Part shown: in pieces, positions 43,766 to 56,807 of the stretch
How positions within the stretch are numbered: the first letter of the stretch is position 1
Layout: the number at the start of each line of letters is the position of its first letter
DNA from: Dirofilaria immitis
Taxonomy: Eukaryota; Nematoda; Chromadorea; Rhabditida; Onchocercidae
NCBI GenBank assembly: GCA_024305405.1
Contig: JAKNDB010000088.1
Location: 186,001-250,000 of the forward strand
Length of the DNA: 64,000 nucleotides
Reading direction: 5' to 3'
Program-made: the position numbers and the translations under genes
Notes under the pieces: model-generated
Told to the model about the DNA's origin: nothing
Seen by the model: only the letters and a program-made list of their open reading frames with translations
Database searches by the model: none

Positions 43766-43980
43766 TAATAGATATTTTTATGTTCATTTTTATGATATTT
43801 ATATATGTTGATTTTTAAGTTTTAAGTACAAAGAATAAATGCTTATCAAATAGCAAAAATTTCATGAAACATTTGATTGAATCGAATAATTGAAATGAAA
43901 TAATATAATTAATTTCAAATAAATTTATTCCTTTGCATAAGAAAAATTGAAACGAAAATTTGTTGAATTATAAGAAAATA

Positions 43981-44140
43981 TTTCATAATTTTTTGATTAT
44001 TTGATAAGCTATAATCAATAATCATTATCAAATATGAAATCCGGAAAAAGAACAAAATATTTCATAATTTTTTGATTATTTGATAAGCTATAGCAAACAG
44101 TAACATGAATCATTATCAAATATGGAATCCGGAAAAGGAA
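43981..44140. repeat. Tandem duplication of ~79 bp
   Basis: The block with TTTTTTGATTATTTGATAAG, CATTATCAAATATG and ATCCGGAAAA occurs twice in a row with small indels between the copies. Confidence 0.85.
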
Positions 44141-45461
44141 GGAAGAATAAAAAAAGGAAACTTTACACTGAAATGAAATAACGAAAAAAAAGAACGATAA
44201 TGAAGACTGATTTTTTTTTGTCATTGATATGATATATTTGTTTAAATGTCTTGTAAATTTCATTGTAATCTGGCGATTAGCATCATCATAATCTAACATT
44301 TGCGACATCTGCGTAAACAATTTTAAAATAGTTAAAAATTTGGATTAAAAATTTGCAAACATTTTTAAATAAATAGAATATAGGATTTACAAAAAAAAAA
44401 AAAGGAAGTAAAAAATTGATAAAAGCATTTTGTAAGCAATTTCGCAAAAATGAGATATAAGATGAAATTAAAAAAGTAAACTAATAATCCAATAAATCAT
44501 ACAGTAATAAATATTTACATTTCATATTATCCCAAAAATAATTTTATGAATCATTTTCATTTTTCTTATTTTTTTCAAAATTTATTGTTTACTCTTTTTT
44601 TTCCTCTTTTCACTTTTTTTTTTTCATTTGAAATCTTTAAATAGTATGATAGAATTCATGATGGAAAATATCTGAAAGCGGTTATTGTTATTTGATTTTT
44701 ACTTTTATTATTATCATTGACTTTGTCACTTATCAATTACGTAAAATATTATTGGTATATGGTTTTATGAAATTTGATATCAGTTATAAAAATAAATTCA
44801 AAATATTACGAAAATATTGATTTGATAGGATAATAATAGTATCAAAAGGTTATAAATTGTAGAATAGAATTTAGAGTAAATTTAACCGAATGATTTTAAA
44901 ACAAATTTTGGCATCAAACATTTTATAAGGTAATATAATAGCAAGGAATTATACCTATATTGTTGAGGAAAAATTTTCAACAAATTTAATCAATTATTGA
45001 CGTAAGGATTTGCGAAATTAATCAAATATTGCCATAAAGATTTGCGAATTTGCATAAACAAAGAATAGAATGGTATTGTAAATTAATATTTTTTCTTCTA
45101 GAATATTTGAATGATCAAAATTGTTCTCGTAATGGAACAATTCAATTCAAATTATCATGCAACGAAAATTTATGCTTTAATTTATCAGGAAGTTCATATA
45201 TGTTTCATTTTAAATTATTTCAAATATTTCGTTTTTTTTCTCTTTAAAATTAAAAATTTTGCAAATAGATATTCAAAAATCAAGAATATCAGGTAGAGCA
45301 GTAATAGGATTGCAACAAAAATAAGTCTACTAAATATTGTAATCATGAAGGATATAATAAGGCATAGATTTTTCTGTAATCTATTTATCTGATAAAATAT
45401 TGAATAATTTAAGGTACATAAATTTTAGGTATTAAATACATGATAATGATATTTTCTTGAT

Positions 45462-46845
45462 TTGAAACCAAAGAGAGGAAAAATAAAAAGTTTCGTTTTT
45501 TTTTTTTCGATTTGTTTTTTTGAAATGTTGCAAAATTATTGCAAATGTAGAAAATGCATATTACTTTTTTTTGTACGAAAAAATAAAATCCAAATATGTT
45601 TTAGTTTATATATTGCGTTTGTTTACATTATGTTTATTGGAATATGCGTGAATGGTATCAATGATACTGAAGAAACATACATATTAAAACAATTTACAAC
45701 CACAACTTATATACCACCAGCTGTAGTAACTGCTTCCGGTATTTAATTAAAATTTTTGCTCATTTTTGAACAATAAAAAAATTAATTGATATATTAAAAT
45801 TTCAAGACTAAATTTATAAAGTTTATTTCAAAAATAAATGTAACATAAATATTTGATAGTATCCTTGCAATTACAGTATATTGGAGAAAATCAAGATTGG
45901 ATAATAATGCAGGTACGGTGGAGGAGATCGCCATGCGGATAATGTCCATTAACGGAATATAGGGCAGTTACTGCATATTAAAAGGGATTAGTATATGAAT
46001 AATATACATAAATAGAATATAAACAATTACAATACATTGGAGAAAATCAAGATTCGATAATGCACATAAATAGAATATAAGTAATTACGATACGATGGAT
46101 GAGATCGGTATATGGATAATGTGCATAAATAGAACATTTTAATAAGCATAAAAAGTTTACAATCAGTGATAAAAATGGAATAACAGTTAATATAGAAATG
46201 CTAAGATATATGATGTGATATGATATCCCCTTCCATGTACTATATTGATAATTGAAAACAATGAAAAGAATTGAATATTATTCTATCAATTAATATAAAT
46301 ATTCGAAAATATAAATTTATAATTTTACTTATGCAGAAGAATGCTATGATTTGGTTGATGCTAATGGTAAATCAAATTGTCAGGAAGTTATATATCTTTG
46401 TAACAATACATTATATCGTGATTTAATGAAACAACAATGTCCAAAAACATGCGAATTCTGCACTTCAGGTACTATTAACATTATTCATTTAAAAAAGTAC
46501 CGCGTAGCATGATTCGTTTTTTAAATTCGCATAAATACTTATTTAAAATATTCTAATTTTCCATTCTTTTATTACTATTAATTACCATAATTCAGATTAC
46601 TATTAATTACCATAATTCAGATTATTATCAATTACCATAATTCAGGTTGCTTCGATAAAGTTGGTCCAGATGGTAAATCGAATTGTCGCGCAACTTCATA
46701 CCTCTGCAATCATGTTCTTTATAGTGACCTTATGAAGTTGCAATGTCCGAAAACATGCAATTTCTGCACTTCTACAAAAATTCCAAAGTCTCCAAAATGT
46801 AATTATCTCTTTTTCCGAAACTTCGAAAATAAATTAACGAAATAA
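45462..46845 (+). CDS. Secreted protein with two ShKT (SXC) domains
   Basis: Three exons join in phase: 45462-45738, 46337-46468 and 46646-46845 (TAA), up to 202 residues. Exon 1 contains a hydrophobic segment ending near IMFIGICVNG, a plausible signal peptide or anchor, then a Thr-rich stretch (QFTTTTYIPP). Exons 2 and 3 each encode one domain with the six-cysteine ShKT pattern: ECYDLVDANGKSNC, then CNNTLYRDLMKQQCPKTCEF; and CFDKVGPDGKSNC, then CNHVLYSDLMKLQCPKTCNF. One exon per domain indicates origin by exon duplication. ShKT domains are common in nematode cuticle, surface and secreted proteins; the name comes from a sea-anemone peptide and does not by itself imply toxicity. The start is uncertain: ATG 45525 is an alternative to 45462, and the final exon might splice at GTAATT (46799) instead of reading to 46845. 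Confidence 0.8.
45876..46135. repeat. Degenerate ~70-bp repeats in intron 1 of the ShKT gene
   Basis: Segments with GGAGAAAATCAAGATT, GGATAATGTGCATAAATAGAA and a GAGATCG motif recur three to four times in diverged form. Confidence 0.7.
46571..46645 (+). repeat. Triplicated 25-bp unit ending in a 3' splice site
   Basis: The 25-base unit ATTACTATTAATTACCATAA plus TTCAG occurs three times in a row immediately before exon 3 of the ShKT gene, so three equivalent ATTCAG acceptors stand 25 bases apart. The last one keeps the reading frame with exon 2; the two upstream ones would not. Confidence 0.92.
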
Positions 46846-48395
46846 TAATATCGAGAAATATGCAGGCTTCTGCATTTCCAAATTTCAAGGCAACCTTAAA
46901 ACCAAAAACAATACCACAATATTTCCTGCCAATGCTAAAAAGTTAATAATTTTTAAGCTTCTGCTAACATTACATATCGAAATTGCAAGCGATACAAAAA
47001 TACAGTAATTTTTGAATCTACTCATATCCGATAACTTAAATTTCATTACAAGCTATCAATCTTTTGTTTAGAACCCTTTTTTTTTATCATAATTTTGATA
47101 TGAAAGTTAAAGTTACTATATAACTAAGACAATTAGTATTTGTTAGGGATAAAATTATAAGATATCAAATAAAACTCGCTTCTCTTAGTACTTTTATCAC
47201 TTATATCCATTCACGGAGTAAAAACAAATTCAAAACTTAATTTTGAGATATATTTAAATGAATGCAGTTTTATTTCAAAAAAATTATGAATAATTATAGA
47301 AAAATACACTTTGGTAAAATTGATCCAAATGATGATACGTTGGACTGTTCGATGCATGCTTCTTCACAACAATCCGATATACTATTGTATCATATCAATA
47401 TGATGTACGACAATATGCGACAATCATGTACCACTTTTTTTAAATTAAATCTTTAATTTCTATATTAGTTAAATTTAAAATTGTCTTCAGATATGCGCTC
47501 ATTGCTGCTGTATAATAGAATCATAGTTTAATGATACAATACTGCCCGAAAATATTCAAACAAATGTTAATTCATTTAAAATATTTGTAAAAGCTTTCGA
47601 ACCTTTGAATAATAAATACTTCTTAACTTAAAAATATATTTTGTATATAGCCGCAGGATAATGGAATGAAATTTTGATACACAGTTCTCAATATAATGAC
47701 CTGTACATTATATTGAAATATATATATGTTTTTTTTTATTTAAAATTGTTTTTGGCATTAAAAATTATTCCAAAGTAAATATTAATCTTAATATATGTGC
47801 TAAATATAGAATTACTATTAACACTTGCATTTTAAAAGTGATATAATGAATCTTTATAAAGACAATGGTTGATCAAAATCATTTATGTATTTCCACAAAA
47901 AACTTTAAGAAAATCTTTAGAAAAACAAGAAACTTCTTTAAAGAAGTAAATATATGCATTTCATAATCAGCTAATTAATTAAGATGTTGACAGACTTTAT
48001 TTTGGAAAATGTCTGAAATTATACAATAAATTAGCAAATCTGATATAATATATAGCAATTTAATTGCACGTGTGATCGATGCAACCAGCAGTTATACATT
48101 CAAATTAAGGTTTTCGCTCTTGTGCATCTTGTTAAGATCTATTTTCAGTAGGTGGTGTTACAGCCATCAAATTCAGCATACTGAAAATAAACAAAAATTG
48201 AAACATAAGTCGAAACTGTTAAAATGTAAAAATTCAAATGCCAAATCTTTATTATTTCTTCTATCTTCTCTTATTCGGAAACATATCAAATTTGCGTAAA
48301 CTGCTTTATAAATTCTATTGTATAACCATTTTTTTAATTCCTGGACAAAAATGATAAAAATGACAAACAGTAGCTGATAAATGCTGCTACAAATT
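46846..48395. other. Intergenic sequence between the ShKT gene and sas-6
   Basis: About 1.5 kb. A patch near 47300-47456 has balanced amino-acid use (DPNDDTLDCSMHASSQQSD), but it lacks the cysteine pattern of a third ShKT domain and any clear splice context. Nothing else seen. Confidence 0.5.
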
Positions 48396-51300
48396 TTAAT
48401 GAAGCCACCCGTTATTCCTATTCAATTTATAAATCAAAAATGTACTTCTCTTTTGATGACTTGGAATTTTTTCTGCAGTTCCCATATTTCGTAAAGGTGT
48501 AGTTATTTGAGCAGTCCAATTTGCCTGGAATTTATCAATTACAAGAATGACAATAGAAAAGTAATGAACAATGTTAAACGAAAGAAAATTTTCAAAATTT
48601 TTATCATTTTTAAAAATCCATTTTTTTTTCTTCAAAAATTCCCCAAAATCGAAATATTTTTTTCCTTTAAGTAATGGAATTGCTTCAGTATTTGAACACA
48701 AATAACAATATGAAATAACATACCACTCCTAAGACACGTGGAAAAATAGTTGGTGTAGTATTTCCATAAGTTAAATTTGATTGCTGCTGTGGTAGACTAA
48801 TAATGGGCGATGATCGTCGGCACTGAATAAGATCATTGATTACTGAAAAAATATATTTCAGTTATCGAAGAAAATTTACATTCCTTCAGAAAGGATTCTT
48901 AAAGTAAAAATCTGCCTTTTGAAAATATTCAGAAAATAATCGGTATGCCGTATATATTAGTCAATGAATGATTAGTTGCCTGGAATACAAAAGCTAATCA
49001 AACAAAACATTGACCTGCTTTTTCCTCAGATTTATTCATAAGTCCAAAATAACAACATGGCAATGATAGAGTTGTACACATGAGTAATATCACCGAAAAA
49101 TTTCTATTCTACTAATATAATATCTGACGCTTTAATATTTTTACATTCTTTGCTATTTACGAATTCATCAAGTAAACGTATCCATAATCATAAAAGCATA
49201 CTTAAGCAAAATAAAGACTCACATAATTCTTTTTTCACATCTAGCTTTCCACATTTCGGCATCTGTTTTCGCTTTCTCACATTCCGCTGATAGATTTTCC
49301 AGCTATAAAAATTAATTTGGGAAATATATCAATGAAATATTAGAATCTAAATGAAATGTATATAAAATAGTCGTCATAATTAATACTTGATATATCTGAT
49401 TGGCAAACAAAAATCATAGAATGTAGACCGAAATAAGAGAATTTATTTATCTTCATGAAAGAATAGCAAGAGCAATGAAACCTTTTCCCTCAACTGCATA
49501 TTTGAATCAGTCAGAGCATCAATAGTCCTTTACGTTCCTCCAAATCCTTTTCCATATCATTCACTTTTTCGTTCATTCCACCATCACCCATAGCAATACG
49601 ACGCGTTTTTTCCTATAAAAGTTTAAATATTTTCATTAGTATATCATTAGTCCTTCCTCATCTCAAGCATTCTCGATGTACACTGCCGCTGTTAGAACAA
49701 AGATTCAAAAAAATGACGAGGCAAACATTCAATCAAACAATTAGAACAATCCTAAAGTATCATTTAGAAAAAACTTATGTGTAATTTTCACTACATGTCT
49801 CTCAAAATATTCTTTTTGACATTTATAGTTCCATACTCTTTCTTAATCATAACAGAGATCTCCATCCCACAGCAAGTACTTTTTCGTGAGAAAACTGTTT
49901 CAATAACAGCAATGTAATGCCTTACTTTAATCTAGAATTATACGATAAAAAGAAGCATAAATCATGCTATCATAAAAATGATTACTTTTCTATAAAAATG
50001 GAAATTATGCACGATAAAAACTTACATTGTACAGTTTTTTGATAATCTCAATAGCTTTATCATGCTCACTTTTCCATTGATCCTTTTCTTCTTTAACAAA
50101 TTGTAATTTCTCGCGTAATTTCATATTCTCTTTGTCAGTATCATCTATTGTATTCTTCAACTCACGTATCTGTATTATACGACTATGCGTTTCTTCATCT
50201 CTATCGTTTAGTTCCTGCTGCAACTCTTCTTTCTTTTGTTCCAAATCATGTAGCTGATTCTCCTGAAATTATTCATGGAGATGAGATTATCAAAAATCCG
50301 TCAACGGTTATGGATCGTGAATAACAACTACAGACAATTCTGAGAAAAATTATCAGGCACGAAAAGATTTTAAAAATGTTATATTTTCGATAATTACTGA
50401 TAATTCTTAGAATTGATCAATTTCGTCTGTTTTAATATCCATTAATATTCTGCACTGAAAATTTGTTTTCGATTTACTCCAAATTTGAATCTGAATAATT
50501 AATATGTCATTTCGAGGCAGAATCACGGAAAGATGGAATTTTGGAATCCTATTTCACTTCATCTCTGAACTTTCTTATAAAATGCAGTATTTTTCTAAAT
50601 AACTATTCAAACCACACAATCAGTAAAGAAATAAACATACAGAAGCGTCAAGTTCTTCTGTTAAGACATGAACTCTATCTTCCAATTGATTAACTTGTTC
50701 AATAAGGTCGTCAATTCGTTCACGAAAATCAACTACTTCTTCCCTTAAAGTGCTCACTTCTTGTGTAAGCATCTGAAAATCATGCAATCTATTTCAGTTT
50801 AATTGTGCATTAGTTTAAATAAAGAATTTATTACAAAATGAAAAAAATAACTGTAATGAAGGAAACTCTGATTCGAAAATACACCAAGAAAATTTGAAAA
50901 AAACTGATACTTGCTTATCGGCATGAAGTTCTTCGTTCAATTCTTCAAGTTTATGTTTGCTTTCAACAATCTAAAGATGAAAAAGATATGATTTGCAATA
51001 CAAATCAAAGAAAAATTGTCATTACTTTGAAAGACAGACAAAGTTCAAAAATAAAGAAATTTTAATCGAGTTAAAATAACTCCGATAGATAACTGCATGT
51101 GTCAGTCTCATTCTGAAAAAAAATCTTTTCTGTTTATAAATAAATGCGAGATTAACTCTTTGCGGCGAGAAGTTTAAAAATTAAGAATTTTCTCATAGTA
51201 AAAGATGAAATTATTACTTCATTACGCTCTTCTTTCCATTTCTGCAAGCAGTCTGAATGCATCTTTTCTTTCGCAGTCAGCGAATTTCGTAAATTTTTGT

Positions 51301-53302
51301 TTTCCTAAAATAAAATACTTTGTTCAAGATCTGATGGAAAACTTTATTATATTTAATACGCGGTCACATTTAGCATTATTTAGGCGAGAAAATAGCAATA
51401 TGACTTTTGGATAAGAATAAACTCTCGCATAAAATAATTCATCTCCAAAAACCACAGCAATGGAGATATTTCGTTAATAAAAACAGTAGAGTGGAAATAT
51501 AAAGCTCATAGACTCTTAGGTTCTCCTTCAGCATTCAAGAAAAACAAAGCACTTTCAGAACTTTTGCAAAAACATTTCAAGCAAATATCGTAACAATAAA
51601 AATATCAACAAACCGTTTGTTCCGATAACAATGAATCACGTAAAGTATCTAGCTCTTTTAAACACTCCTGAAAGTTGAACAATAAAAGAATGACTGACAT
51701 AATCATTAGAAAAACTTGTCGCGGTTGAAGCAAATATCTTAATTATAGCAAAAGAAAAGAGCCAGACGAATGTTTGCCCAGTTACATGTAAAAACAAACG
51801 CTCACCTTATACCTTACAATTTTTTCAACAAGGTATGTTACCAACGCTTTATCAGTTACTTTTGTAGAGGTAAAGAAAGAACTGTAACCCATTTGAAGCC
51901 CATTTTTCCGACTAAGTCAAATCTGCAACAAAAAATATAAGCACAATTTATCAAATATAACGTTCTTTTTCGGTTCATAAATAGGATTCTCGAAAACCAT
52001 TTGTTTTAATTTAAAATATCACAAAAATTTTCTCAGCTCCAACATTTTGATTTCAGTGAATACTACGAGGAAATATCATCATTATTTCAATTTTCTATAT
52101 ATTTATGGATCATAGTTTTGTGTGCACTGGTTTAATCTTTCCATCGCCATATCGATGTTGTAATATTTTTACAATTGTCATCATCAACTTCACATCCGAT
52201 TATTATAATCGCAAATGCCTAATATTTCACAATAATATTATTATAAAAGCATTTTTAGAGATATAAACATTTCACTGCACACAAATTCGCATAACTAAAG
52301 TAAATGTATACTTGAATAAAGTGTTATCATTGTAAATGCCTCCGCGAAGATGAGATCCACAGCTACTATCCAAACAAGTAACAAAATCGATTATTTTCTT
52401 AGGAAATGCATCAAATTCAACATCTAATTCTTGTTCTCGTTTTAACAATTCATATTCAGATCGTCGAAGTGACAATGCATATATGAATAAAGGATCATCA
52501 TCTCGTGACACGCAAAATATAAATTCCTGAAAAAAATAATTTTTATGAATGCCAATCTAATTCAATTCGAAAAAAATCAATCTGGATCTTTTTCTTCATA
52601 ATGAATTATTAAGCTCACCTGAAAAATATTCATAATGACAATATAATAGCATACAAAGAATGATCGTTAACAAAAATTTTAAAAATTCCAACCTTTTCTG
52701 CTCGATTCTGCCGTTCGTCTATCTTCAAATTTAAAATGGTATAACTGAAAAAAAAGAGAAAAGTAAAAGGAATATGAAAAAATACAATATCGAAGTGATT
52801 GACTCTCAAACACAATAAACATAATATCAATTTCACAGAAAACATACAAAAATATTTTTATTGAAGTAAGCAATTATACGGGAAATTTAACAAAAATTTC
52901 AATTCTCTGCAGCTTATATTTGCAACTATCCCAAATATAATTATAATGATAATATAAATAATGATAACATTGCACTTGTAAATAATATATGCATTATCTC
53001 TATCTTCATTTGATATTATTATCTTTTAAATAGCACCTTGTTTCTAACTTCATGAACAAATATATACATAAAATTTTAATAACCGTAAAACATATGTCAT
53101 AGCTATAGACGAAAATAAACTTTAGCATTAGAGCTATATGTCTGTCTAGCAAATTGAGCGGATATGATCGTTAATTCTATGTAATAATATATATCTATAT
53201 TAAAAGAAAGAATTAAACAGAAATCAAACCTTTACTAGTTGATTGACCATTTGTGTCAGTGAAGTAAACAGAAATATTTTCGTGAAACAATGTCTGAACC
53301 AT
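48396..53302 (-). CDS. sas-6: Spindle assembly abnormal protein 6 (centriole cartwheel)
   Basis: SAS-6 oligomerises through its N-terminal head to set the ninefold symmetry of centrioles and dimerises by a coiled coil. Thirteen minus-strand exons: 53302-53236, 52744-52693, 52526-52312, 51922-51806, 51667-51614, 51304-51218, 50970-50911, 50772-50641, 50262-50026, 49612-49482, 49302-49223, 48842-48724, 48524-48396 (TAA); about 493 codons, the size of C. elegans SAS-6. The head shows MVQTLFHENISVYF, DDDPLFIYALSL, ELLKREQELDVEFDAFPKKI and FKWVTVLSLPL. Exons 5-11 encode a charged heptad coiled coil (EENQLHDLEQKKEELQQEL type), followed by a Ser/Thr/Pro-rich tail. Single-base frame losses occur between exons 1 and 2, in exon 4 (near 51860) and in exon 10 (near 49527), and exons 11/12 also join out of phase. 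The first exon and its junction are the least sure. Confidence 0.85.
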
Positions 53303-53867
53303 TCAATTTCCTATAATTTTATTTCATAAAATATATACTTTTCTACGGAACAAGAAATAAATTCAATCATATCAGTACATTACAGCGATGACAATATACC
53401 GAAGTAAAACGAAATTCAGACATTTTAAATGATCATGAAGGTGGAACACACTGAAGTAAAAATGATATAATACTAGATGAATAGAAAGCAATCCATAAAA
53501 AATAATGCTGTATATAAAACAATCTTATAAAGCTTAACTCTATACAAATGATAAAAAAATATTGTTAAAGGACAGTTTACTTTCTATCATTTACTTTGAT
53601 GTTTCTTGACGAAATCATGACGATAATACGGAAGAAAAAATCCGAAGCAAAAAGAATTTAGTGTTAGCAAATAAAATTAGCAATATATTATTGTAACAAT
53701 AATGTAGAATTAAATATCAATAAGGCTTGGAGTAAAATAGAATTCAACGTAAAGAGCTCTTCCGTATCGGAAAATTCATTCATTTTACGCCATATATGGT
53801 AGCCAAACTTCTTGATTTAATAAAATTAAAAAATTTGAAAAGAATGGAAAATTACTGAAAAGGATAA
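53303..53867. other. Gap between sas-6 and alg-13
   Basis: About 0.57 kb of AT-rich DNA. An ATTATAG acceptor 9 bases before the sas-6 ATG is a possible trans-splice site. A short open stretch on the minus strand near 53424 (MSEFRFTS then GTATAT) could be an alternative 5' exon but is unsupported. Confidence 0.45.
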
Positions 53868-54371
53868 TCATGAATTATCAACCCCAATTTGTCGAAGAAT
53901 AATATTTGTTAGAACTGAATAATCAGGTGCTGAAAATGGTTTAAGATTGAAAATTTCAGGAGATTTAATAATTTCTACTAAATCATTCGGTCTAGTGCAC
54001 AAAATATGCCCCAACTCCTGTAAACGTTCGGCAAGTTCCCATTGATGATTATCCATCAGTTCTTCGTTAACTACTACCACAAATGGTTTCTTATTTTGAA
54101 GCACCTCAAGACATGTTCCAGCACCAGCATGGCCAATTATCAAATCTGCATCAATGATATCTTGTAAAATATCATCTTTGTAACGATAGTAATCGATATT
54201 TATACCATTATGATCACCTTTTTCAAGCTTTACTTTACCTTTGCCCATTTGTATGAGTAAATCGGTAATACCAATTCGCTTTAACGATTCCAAACATTTC
54301 TTTTCAGTTACTGCATATATTAAAGCATCAAATTCTGTACTCCCAACTGTAACAAAACAGCGCATTATCAT
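53868..54371 (-). CDS. alg-13: ALG13, UDP-GlcNAc transferase catalytic subunit
   Basis: Soluble GT28-fold subunit that, recruited to the ER membrane by ALG14, adds the second GlcNAc to dolichol-PP-GlcNAc in N-glycan precursor synthesis. It is a single uninterrupted exon of 167 residues, the typical size for the stand-alone form. Recognised are the N-terminal FVTVGSTEFDALI, the UDP-sugar binding region ADLIIGHAGAGTCLEVL, and VVVNEELMDNHQWELAERL. The ATG at 54371 is followed by a second one two codons later (MIMRC); the second gives the more family-like start. It lies 48 bases downstream of the stop of an unrelated small gene on the same strand, which suggests a nematode operon with alg-13 as the downstream cistron. 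Confidence 0.93.
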   Translation of the reverse strand: MIMRCFVTVGSTEFDALIYAVTEKKCLESLKRIGITDLLIQMGKGKVKLEKGDHNGINIDYYRYKDDILQDIIDADLIIGHAGAGTCLEVLQNKKPFVVVVNEELMDNHQWELAERLQELGHILCTRPNDLVEIIKSPEIFNLKPFSAPDYSVLTNIILRQIGVDNS

Positions 54372-54419
54372 TTGAATAATTCAAAATACGTAATTTCGAT
54401 AATCTTGATTATTGAAGAT

Positions 54420-54692
54420 TTAGTATTTCATTAAACCCATGTAATAGTAAGCACTTGGTCGAAGCCAGCTATCACGTTTTTCTTGCTTCAAACGTTCTCG
54501 AATAACAGCTAAACGAAATTGTAGCGCTTCTTCCTCAAATGATTCTTTAATTTCCGCTAACTTTACTGCTTCGGCTGCTTCGGAAAATACTCGGTCGGTA
54601 GAATCTTTGTAAACTTCACAACGTGTCGCTATCCGACGAATTGCCGAATCTATATCGCCCCACGTTTTTGTCAAATCATGAGAATCGGACAT
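54420..54692 (-). CDS. Small conserved-looking helical protein, family not recognised
   Basis: A single exon of 90 residues starting at the ATG at 54692 (MSDSHDLTKTWGDIDSA). It is rich in Glu, Arg, Lys and Ala, with long predicted amphipathic helices (KLAEIKESFEEEALQFRLAV, then IRERLKQEKRD) and a C-terminus WLRPSAYYYMGLMKY. There is no signal peptide, membrane segment or cysteine. The composition is that of a small soluble helical adaptor or complex subunit, but I cannot name it. It is immediately upstream of alg-13 with a 48-base gap, a likely shared promoter. An AAG acceptor lies in the gap for trans-splicing of the second gene. Confidence 0.7.
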   Translation of the reverse strand: MSDSHDLTKTWGDIDSAIRRIATRCEVYKDSTDRVFSEAAEAVKLAEIKESFEEEALQFRLAVIRERLKQEKRDSWLRPSAYYYMGLMKY

Positions 54693-56807
54693 CAAAGGTG
54701 AAACAACGTAAATCGGTTAATTTGTCAGGAAAAATACCTGAAATTCCAATTATTTTATTAAATCATTCGAAAACAATGAGGTATGTGAAAATTTTATAGA
54801 CAATAATGTATCTATGTAATATTATAAAAACTCTTTTTGGCTTATATTTTATCTTAGAGTTGTAAAAAGAGTATCAATTAATTGATAAAAATACAATAAC
54901 AACCATTGGTGCTTGTCAATTCCTTCTAGCCTTGATATAATATATTTTTTATAAACTTCATTATTATTACAATAAATTTTTATTGAATCGCTTCAGAGCA
55001 ATTCAATATAAATTAGCTAAAATTAATTGCCACAGTTATTACTTATGAATCGCTATTAAATCGTCAAAGGAAAAAAAGAATTCAATTGAAATTTCCTGTA
55101 TTCATTCCATTATCATATGAATGAAATTGTCTATCAGTTAATTGATGAATATTACTTTGAAGATAAAAATCATGAAAATATTGAAATTTCTCTATTACAA
55201 AAGAAGAAAAAATAAAAACATTAAAAGTTGACATTAAATTTAAATACAAAAATCAGACAATAAAGATTATACCAAAAACTACGCGGTGATAATAAGGAAG
55301 CAGACAAGAGATACATAATTTAATTATGATGTCTCCATTAGTGCTTGAAACGTATATAAATAAAAAAGTATATGACAAATAATAGTAGATAAAATAATCG
55401 ATTTGAATTATGCAATCAATAATAGCAAATTAGGTACATATATATGTGTCAAATTAGGTACATATATATATTAGTGGAATATTTCATTTATTTGAATAAT
55501 TATGCGGTAAGAAATAAGCAAATGGAAAAGAAATAAGAAAGGAATAAATTTATCAAAATAAATAAATCCAAATTCCGAATATAAAAATTAGCAGAACAAA
55601 TATTCCAATCAAATTTACTAAGTCAACAAATTTTAAATATATAAATAAAAAACCAGAAGCATTACGCACAGACTTGTCCGACCCGACGACAACTAAGGTG
55701 GTAAGAAATGATGCTGCAATAGATGGATATATTCGTATGAAGAAGTTCAGACGATTAAAATTTGTTGCTTTAAAACTGTTGGGTGTGTGTTGGTCGAATT
55801 TCTTATTCTTTTTTGATTTTGAGTGTAAGTATAAATCTTAGTTATGAATCCGGGTTGTGGTCATGGGTCTGAATCTCTTTTTGAATTCAGTATTTATCTA
55901 TTTACAAGAACATTTCATTCATTTATAATTTTAGTCATTTTTAGCAATTTGTTCTGTCTGTAAGAGAAATTTCATAACAATAACTGCTTGTTGATGGAAA
56001 TTGTATTAGTGAAAGCGATAATAATATAATAAACAAGAATTTCCAATATATAAATTTATTAGTTATCTTAATGGACAATTATTATTGATGATACTACGTT
56101 ATATCTAAAATCATCGATTTGTTTTAAAGTCTTCGAAATTATCACTCAAATAATCCCGATTGTTTTATGCGTTGCTAATCACATGATATTTCAAATTATT
56201 GTATTTCTTCGATTTCAAAGTATCTTAACTTAATAAAAATCCATGACATAAAATTGTAAATCCGAAAAGATATTTTTTGACCCTTTTCTGACCCTGGTTA
56301 GGAGAAAGTAATATCAATTGCATGGTTCACGTCGTATTTTCTAAAAATATACTGATTAAAATCATACATCTATTTATGCATTTAATTCTTGACTTTTTCA
56401 GTTTGTATGTAGTTGAGAAAACAATCTATGTGATCCTTGCTTCCTATGTTATTGAGTAATAATAATGTAAAAACATTATGTAGCTTGTGATTTTTGCATT
56501 GCATCAATTGATAACTGAGTTATAGTATAAATGCTAGAATATTTTAAAATTTTTTGCAAAAACATAGTAGTTAATGTTTTCGGAAATGTATTGCTACTTT
56601 TTGTAAAAGTTTGTGTTCCTTTACAGTCAACTAACAAAGGTGCAATCTACTGTAATTAACATTTTGAAAATTCAAAATATTGTAATAATATCAATTTTTT
56701 CAGCAGAATTTTCTGTTTCTTCTTAAGAATTTAATTGAAATGATCGATCCAATTGTCTTATGGAGGTAGTACTTGCGACGTGGATTAAATAATACGCTTT
56801 TTTTAGT
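54693..56807. other. AT-rich intergenic sequence
   Basis: About 2.1 kb between the alg-13 operon and the retroelement fragment, including the presumed promoter of the operon. A short duplication (AATTAGGTACATATATAT) occurs at about 55426 and 55449. No gene seen. Confidence 0.55.

Larger units (their letters stand above)
41947..45461. other. AT-rich intergenic region between gta-1 and the ShKT gene
   Basis: About 3.5 kb holding a homopyrimidine tract (42005-42060) just upstream of gta-1 and three tandem repeats listed separately. No gene supported; a GAATCC-containing duplicated block (~79 bp) sits at 43981-44140. Confidence 0.6.

Noticed and set aside
47262..47456. Possible third ShKT exon
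   Set aside because: It has too few cysteines, no CPKTC-like motif and no splice site in the right phase.
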